Of a stretch of DNA of 64,000 nt, positions 57,501 through 64,000 are shown in pieces. Made by a program: the position numbers and the translations under genes. The DNA comes from a virus, in the IMG/VR virus record IMGVR_UViG_3300042549_008312, positions 62,001 to 126,000 of that record; one strand, written 5' to 3'. A model generated the notes under the pieces. The model was not told the origin of the DNA and ran no database searches. It was given only the letters and a program-made list of their open reading frames with translations. Each line of letters begins with the position of its first letter. The stretch's first letter is position 1.

Positions 57501-60500
57501 ATCCAACGAATTTTCAGCAAAGAAATCTTGTTCAAGATTTATTAAGTCCCTTTCTCTTCTATCTGTATTAGCAAATGTTCTTTCATCGTAAACATCTGTG
57601 TTACCGTAATAGTTAAATGTTAATGCATTCTGTAATTGATCAACGTATCTTCTTAAACCTTGTCCACCAATATATTTAAATGAAATATTAACTTTTGCTA
57701 GCATTGGTTGTACACCAATACCTTCAGGGTTTAAATCCCATAATAATGGATCATAACTAATATTTAAACTATTAATGATGATTTTTGTGTGGTAAAAATC
57801 TCCGATTCTTAAAACAGATACAGGTGGTCTACCAAACGCTGTATTCTTAGCGTCACAGCCAGAAACACCAACGTCCTTAGTGATTGTATCACCAGGTCTC
57901 ATACATTGCTGTAAAAAGGTTAATCTAGCGTTTAACCCTTCAGGTGTCATTGCATGGAATGCTGGGCTAAAATATTTTAATTTTTGTTTTAAACTATCAA
58001 AAATAATTGGTGACTCTTTTGACAAATATTCAAAATAATCACATTCTGTTAATAATTTATTAAGTATTCTTTGTGCAATCTCTCTTTTTGTTACATTGGT
58101 TGTTGGGACCTGCTCTTCAACATATAATGGTGGTGTTTCACCTGGCGGATTTTTTCTTTCCAATGGGATTTCCTTCGGTATTAACTTTGCTTCAATCTCA
58201 ACCCTTCTCGCAAATGATGCAATTGGGGACAAGCTACCACAAATAACGTCCGCTTCTCTGGTCTCTGGTCGCTTTCCATTGCTTAGTATAGCTACACAAG
58301 TACCAATATATTTACTTTTTATTGGTGTTGTAATACCTTTTGGTACAGAAGGTATAAAAGTAGTTTCATCAGGTGACCCAGCTACTATAAGTTTATTAAA
58401 CTCATCATATGTTTTAACCATATAATAAGTTTCATTAGCACCATAACTTATAGGAAAATACTCAACACCAGAGGTTGCTCCTGTAAGTGGTCTACCGAAT
58501 AAACTAGTATACTGATTCCTATCCCGAATAACATCAACTGGGGTGGTTGATTCTGGATTTTTTTGAAATAAATCATTAATATCTTGGCCTCTTGAAACAA
58601 TATTAAAACTAATTTCTTGTCTTGAATTAAGGTCACCCCTTAATATTGTAATTGATTTAGATATTTCTAAATCACCATGTAATTTATCAACATCCTCTAC
58701 TGATTTTATTTCTTGGTTACCTAATGTATAACATTTAATTTCACCATTATCACCAGGAGATTTCAGTACATTAAGTATTAACCATTTTGTAACTGAAACA
58801 AATCTTCTTGACGCTAATTTATTGTTATACTCTTTTAGTGCTGCATCATTGCTACCAGGTGCTGAAGGTGATGCATGCGCAACCATTGCAAATCTTAGGT
58901 TATAGTCTTTAACACTAGCATATTTGTCTGCTGAATATTCTAAAGCAATGCTTTCATACTGTTGTTCATACCCATATGATTCTTTATCATATTTTACCCT
59001 ATCTTTTGTAAAGAAATGTTGGTTATCTGCTGGTGCATTTTCACCTATAGTATAATCATATCTAATCCAATTCGTTCTTCCAGATTCACTTAAACCAGAG
59101 TTACCACCTACAGCTAATTCTTGAAACTCTGAATTTTGATTCAGATTTTTACCTCTAGCTAAATTAGCGTATATATTGTAATATGTATCATACCCAGCCA
59201 CATTAAAAGGTGTTAGAGGGTTTTTATAAGAATCTTTAGGTAATGGTATATCGTTTTCGAAAAATAAATCAAATTTAGTTAATGGTACTATCTGAAGCCT
59301 TGGTGTTTCAATTTTAACACCTTCTTGTTGGAAACTACCTGATGACTCAACTTTACTTCTAATTTTATCATTTGGTAATCTAATATCTAAATCTGATATA
59401 ACCTTTTTAAAATACTCAATATCACTATCACTAAATACACCCCAAATTCTAGCCAATTCAAAAATGTCGTAATCCAAACAACCAGCCCAGAAAGCCGCCA
59501 ATAATTCATCAACTTCACCATCTGTTAAAGCTGCAAATTCTTTATCCACCAATAAGTTCATTATTGTTGGGTGATCGACAACAATATCCCAAGATAATGT
59601 TCCAGATCTTTCGGTGTTGTTATATGTATATATTGCCTCTGGTCTACCTAAGAATTGGTGTGTTGTCCAGTTTGTTGTTGTATCGTCTGTAAATCTTATG
59701 TTATATGGTGGGAACCACATAATTCTACCACCGTTAGAACCTTTTTCACAAGGTGGTAATTCGTTAAACTGTGCAGAATCTCTCCAAGCTAAGTTCTCAA
59801 GTGAGAACATATATTTTCTAGCTCTTTTTTCACCAAAAGCTTCAACAACAGCGTCACCCAATCCATCGCCTAATCTACCGTAACCTTCGTTAACGTTAAG
59901 TGCTGATGGGTGTATATTTAAGTTTCCGTATCTATCCAATACAGAGTTTCTTTCTTTTCTATTTAATTCTTTCCATCTAATAAGATCTGTTATTTTTGAG
60001 AATGGTTTTGCTTTTGTCCAAGCTCTACATAACTCAACCTCATTATACATTCTATTATCATCTCTTTTACCACCTTTATCTAAACCTGGTACTAAATAGT
60101 TATAACCCGTAACTTCACCCTTTTTGTTTTTTCTTTCAACTTTAAAAGGTGTTATCACACCAGAACTTTTTGGTGCAAAACTATAACCATCAAAAAATTT
60201 AGTTTTAGTTTGGTCGATAGATCTAATCGCTTCATTTCTTTCACCTGCTTCCAATAATTTCTGTGTAACATCTAGTATTGAGCAATCTCTAAAACGATTT
60301 GTAGAATTGTTTGATAAACTATTTTGGTTTTTAATCCTACTATCCCAGTTGTCAATTGTTGATTGTTGATTTACTGGATCCATAAAACGTTCATTGGTCG
60401 CACCTCTCCAAATAAATGAAGTTTGTACTGACCCATATTTTGAAACATCCTCAACACCTGGTTCAGTGTAATAATTTTCAGTACCATCTTCACCTATTCT

Positions 60501-63347
60501 AATGGCTCTGGTTAATTCACTATTAGATTTAACCTGCAAACCATTGTCATCTTGTAATAAATGGAATATACTAATATTTTTACCAGCTATAATGTATGGG
60601 GTAAAAACAACATCTTCAGTACCCCTTTGAGCTTTAGCCGCTCTTCTAAATAACCTATTATCAGCATCACTTAATTTGGTTTGATAATCTGGTGAATACT
60701 TGTTAATACCGAGATTTGAAAATAAAAAAAATCTTTGTGCTCTTCCAGTTTCATCTAATCTACTAATAACTCTATGTTCTAATTTATCTTCTATTTGAGA
60801 ATCACCAAAACATGTTGGTCTTAAAATAATAGAATCGTCTTTAAAGAAAGCGGATGTTAAACCACCTAAACCGCCAATATCTGAAATAAAGCTAGCTAAT
60901 TTACCTAAACCACCTTTAAATGTTGTGATGTCAGCATTACCTCTTTCAAGTATTGAGGCAGGGTTTTTAATAAATTCAATAACTTTCAATGGGTTGGTTA
61001 ACATATCATCAATGGTTGTTAAACCAGCGACTTCTTGTGCAGCTTTTGCTAACAATCTTGTGTTTAAATTAAATTTTAACTGTAAAGCACCTATTTGTGC
61101 TAATAACGTATCATTTTTTAAACCAGGTTCAGTTAATAAATTTGCAATATCTAAATCAGCACCCAACAAAGCACTCAACGGAGTTGATGCCGTAGGTATG
61201 TTTAAAAAATCACCCATTCTTATTTCTGTTGGATCAGCATTACTTAGCTTATCTTCAGTAAGATATGGGTTTTGCGGTGTGTTTGGTGTTTGATTTAATA
61301 ATAAATTTTCTAAAATTTCATAAACAACAGTGTTTTCAGCACCATATTTATTGGTTGTTATGTTAGTTGTGTAGCTTGGTGTTAAACTAGATAATTGAGT
61401 TTGGTTAGGTATAATAAAATCGTTTATTAAGGTTGCTGTACCAACTGGTATAGCACCTGGATTAGCCAACGCAAAAGCATCTGTTGGATCTGTTGGATCC
61501 TTTGCCATGTTTTTGTTAAACAAACTGATCATTATTGGACCAGCTAATGTAACAACATCCCCAGGGTTAACATTTGCGAATGTACTTATTTGTGCCAATG
61601 TACCTCTACCAGCTAAATACTGAGCAGCAATGGACGCACTTGGTGACAATGTGGTAATACCAGCAGCAACATCAACTGGCGTGTTTAATGTCATTGAAAA
61701 ATTTAAATTTCTTGGTGTTACGGCTTGTGTAACAACATCACCAGGGTTAACAACATTAAAGTTATTAATTGTTGTGTCTAAACCTCTACCACCTAAGTAT
61801 TGTGATGCAATTAAAGCTGAAGGTGTTAAATTAAGAATACCAGCGGTAATATCAGCTGGGGTATTTAAATTTTTTGAAAGATCTAATGTTCTTGGTGCAA
61901 ATGAATCAGTAACAACATTACCAGGGTTTACGTTAACATAATCATTAATAACACTATTTAAACCTCTACCAGCTAAATATTGTGCGGCAAAAGCACCGCT
62001 TAAATTTGTTAGTCCAGCGGTAATATCAACAGGTGTGTTTAATGTGCGTGCAAAGTTTAAATTTCTTGGTATTACAGAATCTGTTACAACATCACCAGGA
62101 TTTACGTTAGGTAAAGTTGTAACCGCAACAAACGATCCCCTACCAGCTAAATATTGTGCGGCAAAAGCACCGCTTAAATTTGTTAGTCCAGCGGTAATAT
62201 CAACAGGTGTGTTTAATGTTTGAGCAAAGTTTTGTATTCTAGGTGTTACAGCCTCACTTAATACGTCACCAGGATTTACATTAGGTGAAGTTGTGATCGC
62301 AACAAATGTACCCTTACCTGAAAGGTATTGTGCTGCCAAAGAAGCGTTAGGTGACAAATTATTTACACCAGTGGTAATATCAACAGGTGTGTTTAATGTT
62401 TGAGCAAAGTTTTGTGTTCTTGGTGTTATTGCATCTGATAAAACATCACCAGGGTTAACAACATTAAATGTATTTATAACGCTAAATGTTCCAAGACCAG
62501 CTAAATATTGGGCAGCGTAAGCAGCATTAGGTGTTAAATCATTCACACCAGCGGTAATATCCGTTGGGGTACCAATGTTCATTGCAAGATCTAAAGCTCT
62601 TGGTACAACCGCATCGGTTAATACATCACCAGGGTTTATATTTGCAAATGTATTAATTACGGTAAAAGCACCTTTACCAGAAAGATACTGAGCAGCGTAT
62701 GCTGCGTTAGGTGTTAAATTGTTTACACCAGCGGTTATGTCCGTAGGTGTGTTTAATGTCATAGCAAAATCCAAATTTCTTGGTGCTACGGCATCTGTTA
62801 GAACATCACCTGGGTTTACATTCACAAAATCATTTACAACGCTAAACGAACCTCTACCTGAAAGGTATTGAGCCGCAAACACAGCGTTAGGTGTCAAATC
62901 ATTTACACCAGTGGTAATATCTGTTGGGGTATTTAATGTGTGTGATAAATCCAAATTTCTTGGTGCAACAGCTTCTGTTAGCACATCGCTAGGATTTACG
63001 TTTGAAAAATCATTTATTACTGTTAATTGACCTTTACTATTAACCAAAGAAGCTACATAAGCAGCGCTTGTGGTTGTGTCAAGTAAACCAGCGTTAATAT
63101 CAGCTGGTGTGTTTAATGTTTTATTAAGGTTTGCTATTCTTGCTGGAATACCGTCAGTATCAACATCACCAGGGTTTTGTACATTATAAAAATGTATCGC
63201 AGCGTCTTGTCCTAACGAACTTAAATACGCATTAACTGTCACTGAATTTGTTAAATTAACCAAACCAGTTACAACATCAGGTGGTGCCTGTAAATTTAAA
63301 TTAAGGATTACATTTCTAAATTGTCCCGATATACTATTTAAGCTCAT
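54579..63347 (-). CDS. Giant tail/baseplate protein with ten 60-residue repeats and an OmpA-like segment
   Basis: 2922 residues, the largest protein here. Residues about 21-605 hold ten tandem repeats of about 60 residues (consensus TP-x-DITAG, AAQYL-x-G-x-G, NVNPGDV, PR). The middle has FLGRPEAIYTYNNTERSGTL near 1230 and, near 1850-1920, VLRIGDFYHTKIIINSLNIS plus LQNALTFNYYGNTDVYD, blocks I associate with structural proteins of T4-like phages. Around 1485-1525 an OmpA/MotB-type signature (AHAS...YNNKLASRRFVSVTKWL) is visible. The C-terminal 900 residues are beta-rich with no recognised domain. It precedes the gp53-like gene. A tail or baseplate role is strong by context; the specific role is unknown. 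Confidence 0.78.
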   Translation of the reverse strand: MSLNSISGQFRNVILNLNLQAPPDVVTGLVNLTNSVTVNAYLSSLGQDAAIHFYNVQNPGDVDTDGIPARIANLNKTLNTPADINAGLLDTTTSAAYVASLVNSKGQLTVINDFSNVNPSDVLTEAVAPRNLDLSHTLNTPTDITTGVNDLTPNAVFAAQYLSGRGSFSVVNDFVNVNPGDVLTDAVAPRNLDFAMTLNTPTDITAGVNNLTPNAAYAAQYLSGKGAFTVINTFANINPGDVLTDAVVPRALDLAMNIGTPTDITAGVNDLTPNAAYAAQYLAGLGTFSVINTFNVVNPGDVLSDAITPRTQNFAQTLNTPVDITTGVNNLSPNASLAAQYLSGKGTFVAITTSPNVNPGDVLSEAVTPRIQNFAQTLNTPVDITAGLTNLSGAFAAQYLAGRGSFVAVTTLPNVNPGDVVTDSVIPRNLNFARTLNTPVDITAGLTNLSGAFAAQYLAGRGLNSVINDYVNVNPGNVVTDSFAPRTLDLSKNLNTPADITAGILNLTPSALIASQYLGGRGLDTTINNFNVVNPGDVVTQAVTPRNLNFSMTLNTPVDVAAGITTLSPSASIAAQYLAGRGTLAQISTFANVNPGDVVTLAGPIMISLFNKNMAKDPTDPTDAFALANPGAIPVGTATLINDFIIPNQTQLSSLTPSYTTNITTNKYGAENTVVYEILENLLLNQTPNTPQNPYLTEDKLSNADPTEIRMGDFLNIPTASTPLSALLGADLDIANLLTEPGLKNDTLLAQIGALQLKFNLNTRLLAKAAQEVAGLTTIDDMLTNPLKVIEFIKNPASILERGNADITTFKGGLGKLASFISDIGGLGGLTSAFFKDDSIILRPTCFGDSQIEDKLEHRVISRLDETGRAQRFFLFSNLGINKYSPDYQTKLSDADNRLFRRAAKAQRGTEDVVFTPYIIAGKNISIFHLLQDDNGLQVKSNSELTRAIRIGEDGTENYYTEPGVEDVSKYGSVQTSFIWRGATNERFMDPVNQQSTIDNWDSRIKNQNSLSNNSTNRFRDCSILDVTQKLLEAGERNEAIRSIDQTKTKFFDGYSFAPKSSGVITPFKVERKNKKGEVTGYNYLVPGLDKGGKRDDNRMYNEVELCRAWTKAKPFSKITDLIRWKELNRKERNSVLDRYGNLNIHPSALNVNEGYGRLGDGLGDAVVEAFGEKRARKYMFSLENLAWRDSAQFNELPPCEKGSNGGRIMWFPPYNIRFTDDTTTNWTTHQFLGRPEAIYTYNNTERSGTLSWDIVVDHPTIMNLLVDKEFAALTDGEVDELLAAFWAGCLDYDIFELARIWGVFSDSDIEYFKKVISDLDIRLPNDKIRSKVESSGSFQQEGVKIETPRLQIVPLTKFDLFFENDIPLPKDSYKNPLTPFNVAGYDTYYNIYANLARGKNLNQNSEFQELAVGGNSGLSESGRTNWIRYDYTIGENAPADNQHFFTKDRVKYDKESYGYEQQYESIALEYSADKYASVKDYNLRFAMVAHASPSAPGSNDAALKEYNNKLASRRFVSVTKWLILNVLKSPGDNGEIKCYTLGNQEIKSVEDVDKLHGDLEISKSITILRGDLNSRQEISFNIVSRGQDINDLFQKNPESTTPVDVIRDRNQYTSLFGRPLTGATSGVEYFPISYGANETYYMVKTYDEFNKLIVAGSPDETTFIPSVPKGITTPIKSKYIGTCVAILSNGKRPETREADVICGSLSPIASFARRVEIEAKLIPKEIPLERKNPPGETPPLYVEEQVPTTNVTKREIAQRILNKLLTECDYFEYLSKESPIIFDSLKQKLKYFSPAFHAMTPEGLNARLTFLQQCMRPGDTITKDVGVSGCDAKNTAFGRPPVSVLRIGDFYHTKIIINSLNISYDPLLWDLNPEGIGVQPMLAKVNISFKYIGGQGLRRYVDQLQNALTFNYYGNTDVYDERTFANTDRRERDLINLEQDFFAENSLDLIPIVAAAELITPSTEGLPIPYGTIGVISERLLPKLAGGTYYHNLTGAATFDLTKEYIAETCVTYQGQYYVRKNVKYPIADGLYTKTLPTDTATWTAIDHSNFGEFAFRQEYGRLYLQRYDIQYYDLFSELYYSFGDYVNNFANYIGKTEDKTIGKYKVINNVLKNKNYKKPLSTTGTTISEIIGNISGTTLPNTNLSGLTYSEIFNTVANERRYIGLGDVFKYHPFFLSKNNNKEEPFEALKLNLHPQEYMFKIGDGKGLPYNFTALTGATNNGRSSKYFQGNFTNGYTNNVDGNSETGGIFFRDTNGIKIYKDIESNFVNEFRTKIATNTLGFWFDTTDNLKGFKNFYKNLETSHIKDFTSYIDTQFVSFYSKRDSDTDSTITALNDSIARMSVILAGLSLPLYGYDATLSEGRAKLYEVIPNAKKLSTPVTGSTMFGYNPYEKYKKLSIDGGELISLSDVYGILTEANGIQTSGFTINKYASLGNGMYFFKQLKNNLNNTTSDSVIKEYVRNMTYISKVFGYTTVGDLPNQYDFDNFLPTNNNLTASISTANTFKFGQINPAVSGNPTDENFSLNPYEYGTSSSARSLETTSYALVSRDSSNIVNNTANNVYQQGEYQMKYTFEKINYELLDFSNKTLEFMLSDESETKNNDIDLVYTPNYELDLQINSLTGVTLNPTGSTSGVTTSDVLFYYGLNKKTNSQNSFIKDINYYLFNENNPNLTGTTLNTQLKNLNTLMMYDYTITEEYVNSLPDQQKFKLNGFVSGSTSGTTTGITYGETVKMSAMQDVLFIEFLYNLYVSKSVHIEAIMAKIEKTGINPPASIKNNPIRVDKYKKDQTVKIKKSIEGAFKLIETFVKKYDSDLADVLSYTSNLNDNTIKNINKNIFGVNNSAKVLDKFEIKNKLIKGNFDDYTVTFRETSKLDSTIIKNLKLFTKYKNEPIINICSTNEAESIKVNTETQLAMLYPELYN
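61533..63287 (-). repeat. Ten tandem coding repeats, about 180 bp each
   Basis: Ten in-frame units of 58-60 codons within the 2922-residue gene. Units 7 and 8 (residues about 380-495) are both two codons shorter and nearly identical in their first half, indicating a recent internal duplication. Unit 1 and the last part of unit 10 are more diverged, as expected for array edges. Confidence 0.93.
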
Positions 63348-63352
63348 ATATT

Positions 63353-63360
63353 ATAAATAT
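63353..63360 (-). promoter_or_regulatory. ATATTTAT element upstream of the 2922-residue gene
   Basis: The coding strand reads GAATAATATTTATAATAT and reaches the ATG at 63347 five bases after the octamer, in the 37-bp gap after the partial gene. Candidate phage promoter; the leader would be very short. Confidence 0.3.
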
Positions 63361-63384
63361 TATTCAAACTGTTTTTTTATTAAA

Positions 63385-64000
63385 TTAAGCAAGTGGCTCA
63401 ACGAAAAAATCACTAGTATAATTCGCAGTACCATTGTCGGTTTGTGACATTGTTTTTTTAAGCCACGCACCCGCCATAACAGGATCTGAACCAAAAAATT
63501 CTTTTGCACTTATTTTTTGGGTACCATTTTTAGTTTTTGCTTCAATTTCTCCGTTTATCACAACTGTGATTGTTTGGTCACCACCATTTGTATTAGAATT
63601 TGCATATTTATTAGCATTTAATTCTGATATCATAGCCATACCTTGTCCAGCACCACCATTTGTATTAGAATTTGCATATTTATTAGCATTTAATTCTGAT
63701 ATCATAGCCATACCTTGTCCAGCACCACCAGACCATTCTGTTCCGTCAGAAAATCTAACATAATCCTGTACGTTTTGTGTTGGTAGGTATTCCATGTCAT
63801 ATACATCTCTAGCCCAAGCACCATTATTACCAATACCTTGACCCTTTACAGCGTTATCAATAATTGATGATTCAAGACTACCAACACCAATACCACCAGT
63901 TTGTAAAGATGCTAAAGCGTCTATTGTTCTAGCCCCACCAATACCTGTTCTGGCGATACCAGCTGTAAGATAATCACTGTTACCAAATGCGGCTGGAATT
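63385..64000 (-). CDS. Gly-rich structural protein, partial (N-terminus outside window)
   Basis: The frame is open from the window edge to the stop at 63385, giving 205 visible residues; an ATG at 63795 is internal, because the upstream codons continue without a stop (GIGNNGAWARDVYDMEY). The sequence is Gly- and Ala-rich with short G-I-G-x repeats, then a perfect 24-residue duplication, then a beta-rich end (QTITVVINGEIEAKTKNGTQ). It may be the C-terminus of a tail protein such as a tape measure, since a large tail gene follows, but this is a guess. Confidence 0.75.
   Translation of the reverse strand, partial: IPAAFGNSDYLTAGIARTGIGGARTIDALASLQTGGIGVGSLESSIIDNAVKGQGIGNNGAWARDVYDMEYLPTQNVQDYVRFSDGTEWSGGAGQGMAMISELNANKYANSNTNGGAGQGMAMISELNANKYANSNTNGGDQTITVVINGEIEAKTKNGTQKISAKEFFGSDPVMAGAWLKKTMSQTDNGTANYTSDFFVEPLA
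63579..63722 (-). repeat. Perfect 72-bp tandem duplication
   Basis: Two adjacent 72-bp copies (63579-63650 and 63651-63722) are identical at every base, and the first bases of a third unit follow. Each copy encodes the same 24 residues (GGAGQGMAMISELNANKYAN plus SNTN), in frame. Confidence 0.95.

Noticed and set aside
61533-63287. CRISPR-like array
   Set aside because: The repeats are about 180 bp, contiguous, in frame and degenerate at DNA level. They are protein repeats, without spacers.
1-64000. Alternative genetic code (TAG recoding) as in Lak megaphages
   Set aside because: Long genes read through in the standard code, and the gp46-like gene ends at a TAG exactly where the next gene begins, so TAG acts as a stop.

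Overview
This window looks like part of the genome of a large, T4-related contractile-tailed phage (probably a jumbo myovirus) that infects a member of the Bacteroidota. It is AT-rich. Every supportable gene lies on the minus strand, and genes are packed with 1-17 bp overlaps or gaps of a few bases. Two genes run off the window edges (1-337 and 63385-64000). The host inference rests on three things: a phage-encoded sigma factor that closely resembles Bacteroidota RpoD, A-rich leaders without Shine-Dalgarno sequences, and two sequences matching the Bacteroidota promoter (TAnnTTTG, one with an upstream TTTG). I found no tRNAs, CRISPR arrays or insertion sequences, and no intergenic stretch longer than about 100 bp.

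Layout in transcription order (high to low coordinates). (1) 64000-43887, first tail block: the C-terminus of a Gly-rich protein; a 2922-residue tail/baseplate protein with ten N-terminal repeats of about 60 residues and an internal OmpA-like stretch; a gp53/LysM-like wedge protein; a 984-residue baseplate protein; and a 2471-residue hub protein ending in an M23 peptidase and a tail lysozyme. (2) 43809-42517: three small proteins of unknown role. (3) 42438-33983, replication and nucleotide block: gp32-like ssDNA-binding protein, UvsX recombinase, FEN/RNase H-type 5' nuclease, an unknown protein, DnaB-like helicase, and class I ribonucleotide reductase NrdB and NrdA, closed by a strong terminator. 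(4) 33881-9528, second tail block: gp25/W, gp6/J, five uncharacterised proteins, a 2472-residue protein with a gpI-like segment and carbohydrate-binding-like modules, then six fibre or appendage proteins. This keeps the classic W-J-I-fibre order. (5) 9517-2191, recombination, priming and transcription: RuvC-like resolvase, primase, PD-(D/E)XK nuclease, gp47-like nuclease, a linker protein, gp46-like ATPase, an unknown protein and the sigma factor. This parallels the T4 46-47-55 neighbourhood. (6) 2161-1: a membrane-anchored coiled-coil protein, an ArdC-like antirestriction/zincin protein, and a multi-spanning membrane protein cut by the window edge.

Together the window carries most of a recombination-dependent replication machine (gp46/47, UvsX, gp32-like SSB, helicase, primase, 5' nuclease, resolvase), dNTP supply, a sigma factor that could redirect host RNA polymerase, and a complex baseplate. 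Capsid, terminase, tail sheath and DNA polymerase genes are not in the window.

Most distinctive: giant multidomain tail proteins built from repeats and host-envelope-binding-like modules; an uncharacterised family of appendage proteins sharing an N-terminal LT-x-x-GR motif; a recurrent ATATTTAT element in most of the larger intergenic gaps, a candidate phage-specific promoter; and a replication block placed between two halves of the tail gene set.
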